A DNA stretch of 64,000 nucleotides, from NCBI GenBank assembly GCA_035534455.1, contig DATLRV010000007.1, positions 62,001 to 126,000 on the forward strand, written 5' to 3'. This document shows, piece by piece, positions 24,665 to 31,376 of this stretch (position 1 is its first letter; each line of letters starts with the position of its first letter). The stretch is from JAJYVT01 sp035534455. Its GTDB lineage: Bacteria > Actinomycetota > Acidimicrobiia > Acidimicrobiales > RAAP-2. Under the pieces are notes generated by a model. That model ran no database searches and was not told where the DNA came from. It saw only the letters and a program-made list of their open reading frames with translations. The translations under genes were made by a program, and so were the position numbers.

Positions 24665-24739
24665 CTGCACCACGACAAGGACTTCGACCTGATCGCCGAC
24701 GTCACGAGTCAGCCCGTCGAGCGGCTCACTGCAACCTGA
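24665..24739 (+). pseudogene. C-terminal remnant of a VapC-type PIN-domain toxin
   Basis: Twenty-four codons beginning LHHDKDFDLIADV and ending in a normal stop match the end of PIN-domain VapC ribonucleases, which typically read LHYDRDFDLIAEVTGQP. The upstream frame stays open but shows no PIN homology, so the catalytic acidic residues of the N-terminal part are gone. Located just inside the island boundary, as if deleted during integration. A small CAGGGA/TCCCTG hairpin follows at 24743-24758. Confidence 0.6.
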
Positions 24740-24866
24740 CCACAGGGATGTCTCCCTGCCGGCGGTATGCCCGACTGCGAGCGAACTTTGGATTTGGGGT
24801 TCGGGGACACCCCTGAGGGTGCCGACGACAGGCTGCGGCCAAAAGCCCAGCTAGAAGAGGTGCCGG

Positions 24867-24894
24867 TTGACCTGTACGTCATTGGGTGTACATT
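24867..24894 (+). promoter_or_regulatory. Promoter and operator of the DUF1778/GNAT toxin-antitoxin operon
   Basis: -35 TTGACC (24867-24872), 16-bp spacer, -10 TACATT (24889-24894), then 6 nt to the ATG. An inverted repeat TGTAC (24873-24877) / GTACA (24888-24892) fills the spacer and overlaps the -10, a likely site for self-repression by the antitoxin. Confidence 0.65.
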
Positions 24895-24900
24895 GGCTCC

Positions 24901-25170
24901 ATGGCTACGAAGACCGAACGGCTCAATCTCCGCCTTACGCAAGCTCAAGATACGGTGCTTCGAGCCGCCGCCGACGCGCACGGCGAGACTGCCAGTGAGT
25001 ACGTACTGAGGAATGCGGTCGAGGCTGCTCAGACCGACCTTGCAGACCGTCGAGTGTTCGTCGTCGACGAACCTGCATGGCTTGCGCTGCAGGCTGCACT
25101 CTCCGCTCCTGTCACTGTGCCGTTGCCGATGTTGAAGCTGCTCTCGAACCCGAGCGTGCTCGAGATCTGA
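24901..25170 (+). CDS. DUF1778 (TacA-like) antitoxin
   Basis: 89 residues. The ribbon-helix-helix N-terminus (TERLNLRLTQAQDTVLRAAA, then ETASEYVLRNA) and the C-terminal part with VVDEPAWLALQAALSAP match the DUF1778 antitoxins paired with acetyltransferase toxins. It should bind the operator described above and neutralise the downstream toxin through its C-terminal arm. ATG 24901 is fixed by the promoter, which leaves no leader. The C-terminus after LSAP looks longer or altered relative to typical members (VTVPLPMLKLLSNPS). Two bases separate its stop from the toxin start. Confidence 0.85.
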   Translation: MATKTERLNLRLTQAQDTVLRAAADAHGETASEYVLRNAVEAAQTDLADRRVFVVDEPAWLALQAALSAPVTVPLPMLKLLSNPSVLEI

Positions 25171-25172
25171 GA

Positions 25173-25661
25173 GTGGCCTACGTCGGCCCTCAGCTGTTGG
25201 AAGCCGACCACCTCGTCGCCGATTTCGACTGCGGACAGGCCGCGCTGAACGACTGGTTGAAGCGCCGTGCTCTCGGCAACCAACAATCCGGAACGACGAG
25301 GACCTGGGTCGTGACGGAGACCGGTTCCCAAGAGGTGGTTGCCTTCTACGCGTCGTGCACCGGCTCTGTCCTCCGCTCAACCGCTCCGAAGAGGATCGGC
25401 CAGGGACAACCCGAGCAGTTGCCCGCCTTGCTGCTCGCCAGAATGGGAGTCGACCAGAAACACCAGGGTCGAAGAGTCGGAGCCGCTCTCCTCAAGCACT
25501 TCGTCCTCAAAGCGATGGAGGTCTCTGCATCGGTTGGGGTGCGTCTGCTTCTCGTGCACGCCAAGGATGAAGAGGCGAAGAGCTTCTATGAGCACTATGG
25601 CTTCGTAGCATCTCCGGTGGATCCCCTCACGATGACGATGCCGTTGCCTGCTGGAGCGTGA
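25173..25661 (+). CDS. GNAT-family acetyltransferase toxin (TacT/AtaT-like)
   Basis: 162 residues. Begins with the family-typical pattern LLEADHLVADFDCGQAALND, and carries the acetyl-CoA pyrophosphate loop near MGVDQKHQGRRVGAALL and the catalytic tyrosine region SFYEHYGF. Such toxins acetylate the amino group of charged tRNAs and stop translation. GTG start at 25173, 2 bp after the antitoxin stop; the antitoxin-first order is usual. Function is by family and context. Confidence 0.87.
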   Translation: MAYVGPQLLEADHLVADFDCGQAALNDWLKRRALGNQQSGTTRTWVVTETGSQEVVAFYASCTGSVLRSTAPKRIGQGQPEQLPALLLARMGVDQKHQGRRVGAALLKHFVLKAMEVSASVGVRLLLVHAKDEEAKSFYEHYGFVASPVDPLTMTMPLPAGA

Positions 25662-26332
25662 GACTTCGAGCACTCGCAGGTCAGACGTTCCTCACCGCCC
25701 GTCGACGCAAGCTGTCCGCATAGCCGGCGTTCGGTCCATCGCGGATTCGCCGAGGGCTGGTGGTTATGGGGCGTCTCGCCCGTCTAGCGACTGGCCACCT
25801 CGAACTCCACTGCGGCCTGTTCGATGCCGCGCAAGGGCCATGTGGCAACCAGCCGAACGGGACCATCGGCAGGAAGCGGCATGACCCACAGCCAGAGGGC
25901 CTCGAGCGTCGAGTCGTCCCTGCGAAACGGGCTGACCGTGACCGGACCTTCCTTGTCCCCTGATGTGAGGTCCTCGATGTGTTGGCTACGGCCGTCTGCG
26001 AAGCTGACCGCGAGCTGGAGCGCCCCGAAGTGCCAGAAGCCCCGAGACGAGCGATCCCGGGGCATGTCGGCGTCCTGGATGAGGAGTCCTTCTGCACGCA
26101 GCTCGATCTCGAAACCGTTCGGATAGGCGATCACGCGCTCGCACGTGAGCGAGGCGGCGCCTGTGCCCTGCCAGAGAACGAGGGGGGCGCTGATGACCGC
26201 AGGTGCCAGTTCGGTCTTCGTGTGCCTCAAGCGATCCGGCCGCTTCCTGAGCGGGTCACGCGTCGGCAGGACTTCGGGAGGTTCGATCACGGGGATGGGC
26301 GGGAGCCCTTCTTCCGCCCGGCCTCTCACAAG

Positions 26333-26357
26333 TGGAGTTGGCACGGTTTGACGGACA
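26333..26357 (+). repeat. Left terminal inverted repeat of the IS
   Basis: Begins TGGAGTTGGCACGG and ends GACGGACA. Pairs with 27613-27637 with four mismatches in the centre. Confidence 0.85.
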
Positions 26358-26396
26358 TCCACCATCAGGGGCGAAGCCCCGGAGAGGATGCCCATC

Positions 26397-26705
26397 ATGG
26401 AGACCATGGAGCGGAGCAGGCGCCGTGCCCGTCGGTCGTTCACCCCGGAGTTCAAGTCGGAGATCGTGGCCCGGTGTCGTGCCGGTGACCGCAGCATCCC
26501 CGAGGTGGCCCGGGACTTCGACCTCACGGAGTCGTCGGTGCGCAGGTGGGTGGAGCAGGCCGAGATCGACGCCGGCGAGCGCGACGGGCTGACCACCGCC
26601 GAACGAGAAGAGCTCACTCGGCTGCGCCGGGAGAACAAGCGACTGCAGGCCGACGTCGACCTGCTCAAGCAAGCGACGGCTTTCTTCGCGAAGGAGACCC
26701 GGTGA
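26397..26705 (+). CDS. IS3-family OrfA (transposase DNA-binding subunit)
   Basis: 102 residues. Helix-turn-helix of the HTH_Tnp_1 type (FTPEFKSEIVARCRAGDR, then IPEVARDFDLTESSVRRWV) followed by a leucine-zipper-like coiled coil (EELTRLRRENKRLQADVDLL). Start ATG 26397 has GGAGAGG 9 nt upstream; the ATG at 26388 abuts that purine run. OrfB begins in the next frame within its last bases, as in IS3 elements that make a fused OrfAB by frameshifting. Confidence 0.9.
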   Translation: METMERSRRRARRSFTPEFKSEIVARCRAGDRSIPEVARDFDLTESSVRRWVEQAEIDAGERDGLTTAEREELTRLRRENKRLQADVDLLKQATAFFAKETR

Positions 26706-27597
26706 AGATGGACCCCTTCATCGAGGCGGAGGAAGTCGCAGGCCACAGCGTCAAGCACTGCTGTGAGCTGTTCGAGGTCTCCCGTGCCGCCTACTACGAG
26801 CGCCGCCGTGGCGTCCCCTCGAAGAGAGAGCTCGACGACACCGACCTCGCCCAGAAGATCGCCGCCATCCACGCCGAGTCCAAGGGCACCTACGGCTCGC
26901 CCAGGATGCACCGCGAACTTCTCGAGCGCGGCATCGGCTGCGGCCGGCGACGAGTGCGCCGGCTGATGCGCCGGGCCGGCCTCGAGGGCCGCTGCAAGAA
27001 GCGCTGGCGCAAGACGACCGTTCCCGACCCCGACGCCGAGCGGGCAAAGGACCTGATCCAACGACAGTTCGGTCCATGCACTGAGCTCGACCGTCGCTAC
27101 GTCGGCGACATCACCTACGTCATGACCTGGGAGGGGTGGGCGTATTTCGCGACGGTCATCGACCTCGCCAGCCGGCGCGTCGTCGGTTGGGCGCTCGCGG
27201 ATCACATGCGCACCGAGCTCGTCGAAGACGCCCTCGAGATGGCGTTCCTCGCCCGGCGACCGGAGCGCGGAGTCATCTTTCATTCGGGCAGGACAGGGGC
27301 TGTCAATACACGAGTCGGGACTACGCATCTTTGGCCCGCGACCGCGGTGTCGTGCTCTCGATCGGGATGGCTGGGGAGTGCTGGGACAACGCCGTCGCCG
27401 AGTCGTTCTTCGCCACCATCAAGCGAGAGCTGATCGAGACCCGCGCGTGGCCAACTCGAGCAGGACTGCGCGCGGCCGTGTTCGACTACATCGAGGGCTG
27501 GTACAACACCCGGCGACTCCACAGCTCACTCGGGTACCTGAGCCCTGCAGAGTACGAGGCGCTCATCCACCACAACGCCGACCGTCAGGCGGCATGA
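26702..27597 (+). pseudogene. IS3-family OrfB transposase, frameshifted at the second catalytic Asp
   Basis: The first part (HTH_21 region, then DRRYVGDITYV with the first catalytic Asp) is in one frame to about 27285; the last part (YTSRDYASLARDRGV, then GECWDNAVAESFF with the catalytic Glu) is in another. Between them an extra GCAGG appears to have been inserted in the expected HSDRG motif, which holds the second Asp. This alone should abolish activity unless ribosomal frameshifting occurs. GTG 26702 overlaps the orfA stop; ATG 26708 is an alternative start. Confidence 0.85.
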
Positions 27598-27612
27598 TCG
27601 ATACAACCAGGC

Positions 27613-27637
27613 TGTCCGTCGAAGCGGACCAACTCCA
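27613..27637 (-). repeat. Right terminal inverted repeat of the IS
   Basis: Begins TGTCCGTC and ends CCAACTCCA; inverted counterpart of 26333-26357. Confidence 0.85.
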
Positions 27638-27748
27638 AAGGTTCTCGCCCTGCGCCGCGCTGATGACGAGCCATTCGGCGCTGTCAAGAAGCGGCGCCGC
27701 CCTGCCTGTCGAGGTGAAGGCGATGCCCCGGTAGCCCCGTGCTTCCAT

Positions 27749-28260
27749 GATGGCCTCCTCCGGTCGTTGCCGGCCCCTGTCATCGTACGAAGCTGACCAC
27801 TCGGTTTCGTCATCGCTCCGGGCGCTCGTGAGTTCGCCGGAGTGACGAGGGCTAGGAGATGGGCCGGGGCGCGAGAGTTTTGGAGCTTCGCGAGCCCCGC
27901 GACGTCGCCACGGCGGGCTGTCCGCGGATGCCATCGAGCAGCTTCGAAAGAAGCGTCATCTCGGCATCGAGAGCGCGGCGACCGGGCTTGAAATCGAACA
28001 GGAGGCTCTCGGATCGGCGTCAAACGGATCGACCCAGTTCGCAAATGACCCAAGGCCGGCGTTCGGGGACGCTGTCAGATGTCGAGTGGCCCACACATAG
28101 GGGACACGCTCGCGCTGCTGCTGCCGCAGCAGGTCGCGCAGCGTGTTACGAGGACACACCGCCCCAAGCTCGCCAGCGCGCCGGCTCACGCGTACGAGCG
28201 CCTCGGGGCTCGGAGGCTTCGAGGCGCACGGAACCCCGACCGTCAAGATATATTGATGGG
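27749..28260. other. Gene-poor stretch with a possible decayed coding segment
   Basis: No convincing complete gene. From about 27910 to 28101 a plus-strand frame reads AIEQLRKKRHLGIESAATG and continues with protein-like composition to a stop, but no start codon precedes it, so it may be the tail of a gene lost by deletion. The last 12 bases hold the TATATT box of the next gene. Confidence 0.4.
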
Positions 28261-28482
28261 GTGGACCCGATTGTCCTGGCGAGTGCTCGCAGGCACGGAG
28301 TGGCCGACCAAGACATGCTCCACGCGTACCGAAACCCAGTCCGTGCATTTGAGTTCGATGACCTCACGATGCTGATTGGTGCCGATGCAGCCGGCCGCGT
28401 GCTCGAGATCGGGTTGGCAACGGCCGAAGGCACTGAGTTCATCGTGCACGCCATGCCCGCCCGCGAGAAGTTCCTGAGGTGA
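28261..28482 (+). CDS. Putative toxin of an unnamed two-gene module
   Basis: 73 residues with a compact alpha-plus-beta pattern: HGVADQDMLHAYRNPVRAF, FDDLTMLIGADAAGRVLEIG, then FIVHAMPAREKFL. The pattern of a helix followed by three strands and a final MPAR motif resembles BrnT/DUF4258-type small toxins, but I cannot name the family with certainty. GTG start lies 6 nt after TATATT (28249-28254), so it is probably leaderless. The stop overlaps a possible GTG start of the next gene. Position in an island with other toxin-antitoxin pairs and tight coupling to an HTH-like partner support a toxin role (inference). Confidence 0.65.
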   Translation: MDPIVLASARRHGVADQDMLHAYRNPVRAFEFDDLTMLIGADAAGRVLEIGLATAEGTEFIVHAMPAREKFLR

Positions 28483-28487
28483 CGATC

Positions 28488-28760
28488 ATGCCCCGTTCCG
28501 TGCAAGACATCCTTGACCACGCCGACGAACTCGCCAAGCGCTTCGAGGACTACGAGCCGTCCCCCGACGATGAAGTCGCCGTCGCCGAGCACCTATTGCG
28601 TCGAGCCGCCCTGGCGAGAGCAAGAAGTGAGCGACAGATCAGCGAGGCTGTGGATGCAGCTCGGCGGGCCGGAATCTCCTGGAAGCGGATCGGCGTGGAA
28701 CTGGGCATCTCGGCCCAGGCAGCGCAGCAACGTTACGGGTCGGTATCCAAGCCCGCGTAG
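28488..28760 (+). CDS. Putative antitoxin partner with a sigma-70-like HTH
   Basis: 90 residues. The first half is acidic and helical (SVQDILDHADELAKRFEDYE); the second ends with a helix-turn-helix pattern (ISEAVDAARRAGISWKRIG, then ELGISAQAAQQRYG). ATG 28488 has GAGG 9 nt upstream; GTG 28479 overlapping the previous stop by 4 bases is an alternative. Acidic helix plus DNA-binding domain is typical for antitoxins, here in the less common toxin-first order. Function is inferred from size and context. Confidence 0.65.
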   Translation: MPRSVQDILDHADELAKRFEDYEPSPDDEVAVAEHLLRRAALARARSERQISEAVDAARRAGISWKRIGVELGISAQAAQQRYGSVSKPA

Positions 28761-28899
28761 CGCTGAACGGCAAAACGCTCTGCCCTTCCCAGAGGCGCCG
28801 GCAGGATCTTGGTTCCGAGAAAGGTCCGGTAACCGGCGGTAGAGGACAGTGCCGAAGAGAGCGCTGGATGAGTTATTGGGGCACGTGAGGAGCCCGCGT

Positions 28900-29217
28900 C
28901 TACTCCAGCCCGAGAACGGTAACGAGGGCCTCGTCGATCCCCCACATCTCCTCGTGGGTCAAGTGGCCAACGAGATCCCCAAGTCGCGTAGCGTCCACAG
29001 CCCCCAACTGCTCCACGAGAATTCGCGTGACGCCCCCCTCAACGTGCGCCTCCGGTCGGAACGATGCTGGTCGGGCGCTCCTCGACGTCGGTGCAACGAT
29101 GACGACCGAGCGAGGCAGGAACTCGTTTGCCTGGAGGATCACGCTGTAGCGTTCCCCGTGCTGCTCGTGTCCGACCCCGCGGGGCAGCCGAAACCGGTGG
29201 ACATCACCGCGCAGCAC
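28900..29217 (-). CDS. MazF/PemK-family endoribonuclease toxin
   Basis: 105 residues. Begins GDVHRFRLPRGVGHEQHGER, followed by YSVILQANEFLPRSVVIVAPTS, the pattern of the MazF beta-barrel with the conserved Pro-Arg loop and Thr-Ser near residue 43. MazF proteins cut mRNA at short single-stranded motifs (ACA in E. coli MazF; the site here is unknown). GTG start at 29217 lies inside the antitoxin gene with a 14-nt overlap, so the two are translated together. Confidence 0.85.
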   Translation of the reverse strand: MLRGDVHRFRLPRGVGHEQHGERYSVILQANEFLPRSVVIVAPTSRSARPASFRPEAHVEGGVTRILVEQLGAVDATRLGDLVGHLTHEEMWGIDEALVTVLGLE

Positions 29218-29443
29218 GGAGAGTCTCCATCAACTCCGCCACGGCCAACATCTCCGAGCGGTCCGCGTCGTCTGCCTCCAACGCTGCGACCTCAGCAGTG
29301 AGTTCGCGTCGACGTCGCAGCCGGCGGGCCGACATGAGCAGGGCAGACCTGATGGCATCAGACTGGCTGAGCCCCGTCGCCTCCAGTGCCCGCAAGGCTT
29401 GCTCCGCTTCGTCGTCGAGGCGGACCGAGATGGCTCTTGCCAC
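29204..29443 (-). CDS. Ribbon-helix-helix antitoxin of the MazF pair
   Basis: 79 residues: RHH DNA-binding domain (ISVRLDDEAEQALRALEATG, then SQSDAIRSALLMSARR) and a charged helical C-terminus. GTG start at 29443 lies 7 nt after a minus-strand TACACT box. The operator AGTGT-ATC-ACACT overlaps that box, which fits autorepression. Upstream of and overlapping the toxin gene, the usual antitoxin-first order. Confidence 0.85.
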   Translation of the reverse strand: MARAISVRLDDEAEQALRALEATGLSQSDAIRSALLMSARRLRRRRELTAEVAALEADDADRSEMLAVAELMETLRAAR

Positions 29444-29450
29444 GCTCGTC

Positions 29451-29463
29451 AGTGTATCACACT
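29451..29463 (-). promoter_or_regulatory. Palindromic operator over the -10 of the RHH/MazF operon
   Basis: AGTGTATCACACT, arms AGTGT/ACACT. The minus-strand -10 TACACT (29456-29451) is contained in it. Confidence 0.6.
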
Positions 29464-29880
29464 ATGTCATACGCCCGTGCACCAACCGACGGGAAAGCCG
29501 GGAGCGCCACCGGCGGTTATCACCCGGCATCCATGCCCGGTGACGTGCACGTCAAGTTGTCCGGCACGTCCTCTCCAGCCTCGACAATGATGGGCATGGC
29601 GGTGGCGCATGTTCGAGCACACGGGAGGCCGCTTCGCTCGAGCAATTCGTCCAGTTCTCCGGCCAAGCATTTTCTCAAGCCATCTGGACACTGTGCCATG
29701 GCTTGGAGTGACTGTCGGCAGGCTCGCCGGCTGCAGGAACATCCCCGTGTGGTTGAGCCTCGATGCGGGAGAGCTTCCACACGCGCCGACACGGCGTTCG
29801 GGGCACCTGAAGGCGACCGTCGTATCCGCGTCTCAATTGGGGCGTCTGTCCGCGAGAAACCAGGTCAAGTCCACAGACCC
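29464..29880. other. Gene-poor stretch inside the island
   Basis: No gene I can support. A 59-codon minus-strand frame (29520-29699) with five cysteines (starting MAQCPDGLRKCLAGELDELL) has lower GC at third positions than the chromosome and no family resemblance; it could be a small imported gene or chance. The plus strand shows only unstructured frames. Confidence 0.4.
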
Positions 29881-29912
29881 AACAGAGCGGGTCCAAAAGG
29901 ACCCGCTCTGTT
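29881..29912 (-). terminator. Intrinsic terminator-like hairpin after hsp20
   Basis: Perfect 14-bp inverted repeat AACAGAGCGGGTCC / GGACCCGCTCTGTT with an AAAA (plus strand) loop, 21 bp beyond the hsp20 stop on its strand. No long U-tract follows, as is common in GC-rich actinobacteria. Confidence 0.7.
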
Positions 29913-29932
29913 CGCGGCCAGGGGCCGGTTCC

Positions 29933-30367
29933 TCACGCCGCGGCGGCTGCTATGGCGGCCTTCACGGCGACCGGTGCGTGGGTCACCTCGACCTTGCGGG
30001 GCTTGGCCTGCTCGACGACCGGAATGGTGATCGTGAGGACGCCATCCTCGTACACGGCGCTGATCTTTTCTCGATCCAGACTCTCCCCGAGGAAGAGCTG
30101 GCGGGTGAACTCACCCTGAACGCGCTCGGTGACCTGGACCTGGTCGTCCTCGGCTGGGACCCAGGTCCGCGTCGCTCGTACGGTCAGGACGTCCTTTTCG
30201 ACCGTCAGCTCGACCGAGCCAGGATCCGCCCCAGGCAGGTCGAGACGGACCTTGAACTCGTCGCCCCGACGGTAGGCGTCCATCGGGACCAGCTGCGCAC
30301 GGTTTCCGGTGCGGAACTCCTCGGTGGCGTGGTCGAACACTCGGAATGGTTCGAATCGCATCAACAT
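29933..30367 (-). CDS. Small heat-shock protein (Hsp20/alpha-crystallin)
   Basis: 144 residues. Alpha-crystallin domain from about 35 to 130: VPMDAYRRGDEFKVRLDLPG, then VELTVEKDVLTVRATR, and the late-strand motif YEDGVLTITIPV. An ATP-independent holdase that keeps unfolding proteins soluble. The usual C-terminal I-X-I/V anchor is replaced by an Ala-rich tail. ATG 30367 has AGAGGA 7 nt upstream. Possible promoter on the minus strand: TTGCTA, 17 bp, TATCGT in the region shared with the divergent regulator. Encoded on the island, so acquired rather than the core copy. Confidence 0.9.
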   Translation of the reverse strand: MLMRFEPFRVFDHATEEFRTGNRAQLVPMDAYRRGDEFKVRLDLPGADPGSVELTVEKDVLTVRATRTWVPAEDDQVQVTERVQGEFTRQLFLGESLDREKISAVYEDGVLTITIPVVEQAKPRKVEVTHAPVAVKAAIAAAAA

Positions 30368-30489
30368 GGCTGGATCCTCTCGCTGACTCTCGAGCAACTC
30401 GGGCGTCGGCGACGGTCGGGCCTCGATGTCTGGGACTCACGATACTCTCGAAGTCAACAACTAGCAAGTCATTTCTAGAAGATATGGAC

Positions 30490-30495
30490 TATGAT
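30490..30495 (+). promoter_or_regulatory. -10 box (TATGAT) of the HTH regulator
   Basis: TATGAT ends 8 nt before the ATG at 30504; probably a leaderless transcript. It lies in the 136-bp interval shared with hsp20. Confidence 0.55.
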
Positions 30496-30503
30496 CATCG
30501 TTG

Positions 30504-30785
30504 ATGACGAACTGGGGCTTCCTCACCAATCATGGCCGGGCCCTGGTCTGCATTGCCCACGACCCCGGGGTGCGACTGCGGGACATCGCCGCCACGCTGG
30601 GCATCACCGAGCGCAGCGCCTACCAGATCGTCACCGACCTCGCCGAAGCGGGGTACGTGGACAAGGAGAAGGACGGCAACCGCAATCGCTACCAGGTCCA
30701 AACTCACCGGCCTCTAGAAGGGGCGATCGGCCGAGAGCCCACGATCGGCGAACTGCTGGAGTTGCTAGTCGGCAAGGACCACTGA
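30504..30785 (+). CDS. Small winged-helix regulator, likely partner of hsp20
   Basis: 93 residues. A MarR/ArsR-like winged helix occupies most of the protein: HGRALVCIAHDPGVRLRDIA, ATLGITERSAYQIVTDLAEA, wing KEKDGNRNRYQVQ. The short C-terminal helix could dimerise. Divergent from hsp20 with 136 bp between, so it may repress hsp20 and itself; no HspR inverted repeat is recognisable there. No cysteine pair or metal site apart from Cys16. Start fixed by the TATGAT box. Confidence 0.8.
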   Translation: MTNWGFLTNHGRALVCIAHDPGVRLRDIAATLGITERSAYQIVTDLAEAGYVDKEKDGNRNRYQVQTHRPLEGAIGREPTIGELLELLVGKDH

Positions 30786-30884
30786 GAGTCGCCCGGGAGC
30801 GAGGAGTATCCCCAAACGCGCGACCCCTCGAGGTTGTCGCACCGCCGCGAAAGTGCACCCCGAAAGGCAGGGAACAACACCCCC

Positions 30885-30914
30885 CGCCGGTTCAAGTCCA
30901 GCCGGGCGTTCCAG
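30885..30914 (+). repeat. Right attachment repeat (partial tRNA-Thr copy)
   Basis: Thirty bases matching the tRNA-Thr 3' end at 24503-24532 with one change (A for G in the T-stem). The bases beyond also show weaker similarity (CCCAGGT near both), consistent with an extended attachment core. Confidence 0.85.
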
Positions 30915-30983
30915 ATATTCTCCAGTTCCCCCAGGTGAAAGACGGTGGCCTTTCGACTCCCCGTGTTGTCGAACGGGCGCCCG

Positions 30984-31376
30984 CTACGGGACTGGCGCGT
31001 CGACGGCCGGCGGCTCCGAGCGCCTCGCGGCACCAGGCGGCCCGTCCCGGAGGAGGGCGTCGGTGATTGCCTGCGAGCGGACCACCTGCGCGAGCCGGCT
31101 CTCCAGGTGCCGGTACCGGAAATACCCTGCCATCGTGGTGCATGCGAACGTGACGACGAGCGCGTAGAGCAGGAGGTCGGTGCCGTCGGCGACGCCCAAA
31201 GTATGTGCGAGGGACGTGGTGAGCGCCGGATCGGCGATGGCCGTAACGGCGAAGGCGGTGAGTACCACCGCCCCCACCTTGATGCCTGCCCGCAGCCCGA
31301 CCCGGTTCCGGTTGCGGAACGCCCATGCCAATAGGCCGAGGAAGCACAAGATGAGCACGACCTTGATCGCGTTCAC
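30984..31376 (-). CDS. DUF2304 membrane protein
   Basis: 130 residues. Three hydrophobic segments (IKVVLILCFLGLLAWAF, VGAVVLTAFAVTAIA, DLLLYALVVTFACTTMAG) followed by a charged helix RYRHLESRLAQVVRSQAI: the standard DUF2304 layout. GTG start overlaps the stop of the GT2 gene by 4 bases (GTGA), and DUF2304 genes often follow such glycosyltransferases. It may help the polyprenyl-phosphate sugar transferase or flip its product (inference). Confidence 0.87.
   Translation of the reverse strand: MNAIKVVLILCFLGLLAWAFRNRNRVGLRAGIKVGAVVLTAFAVTAIADPALTTSLAHTLGVADGTDLLLYALVVTFACTTMAGYFRYRHLESRLAQVVRSQAITDALLRDGPPGAARRSEPPAVDAPVP

Larger units (their letters stand above)
26333..27637 (+). mobile_element. 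IS3-family insertion sequence, 1305 bp, decayed transposase
   Basis: Bounded by 25-bp imperfect inverted repeats (26333-26357 and 27613-27637; GGAGTTGG and GACGGACA conserved at the two ends of the repeat) and flanked by a 3-bp AAG duplication (26330-26332 and 27638-27640), as expected for IS3. Carries orfA and a frameshifted orfB. Inserted in the opposite orientation to the host gene. Confidence 0.9.
25784..27748 (-). pseudogene. Unrecognised 218-residue gene split by an IS3-family insertion
   Basis: The N-terminal 37 codons start at ATG 27748 (GGAGGAGG ribosome binding site 5 nt upstream) and run to 27638; the rest lies at 26329-25784. Removing the element and one copy of the AAG duplication joins the frames exactly to give 218 codons, so the gene was intact when hit. 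The product has a segment rich in tryptophan and aromatic residues (WHFGALQLAVSFADG, EALWLWVMPLPADG) with a beta-sheet-like pattern, no signal peptide and no transmembrane helix. I do not recognise a family. Confidence 0.75.
24503..30914. mobile_element. Genomic island integrated at tRNA-Thr
   Basis: A 6.4-kb segment bounded by a 30-bp direct repeat of the tRNA 3' end. Contents: vapC remnant, DUF1778/GNAT pair, IS3-family insertion, a putative toxin-antitoxin pair, MazF/RHH pair, Hsp20 and a regulator. Base composition is less GC-rich than the flanks and several stretches look decayed. No integrase or excisionase is recognisable, so it is probably a fixed remnant. Boundaries are seen; the mobile origin is inferred from tRNA targeting and content. 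Confidence 0.75.

Noticed and set aside
24410..24673. Minus-strand frame with RPAGLEPATSGLQVRC-like text
   Set aside because: This peptide is the familiar false translation of a tRNA antisense strand.
29520..29699. Cysteine-rich 59-codon minus-strand gene
   Set aside because: Five cysteines are suggestive, but there is no ribosome binding site, no TANNNT box and atypical codon use; not supported enough to annotate as a gene.
30368..30503. HspR (HAIR) or CIRCE operator upstream of hsp20
   Set aside because: Only partial CTAG and CAAGTC-like words are present; no full inverted repeat of either type.
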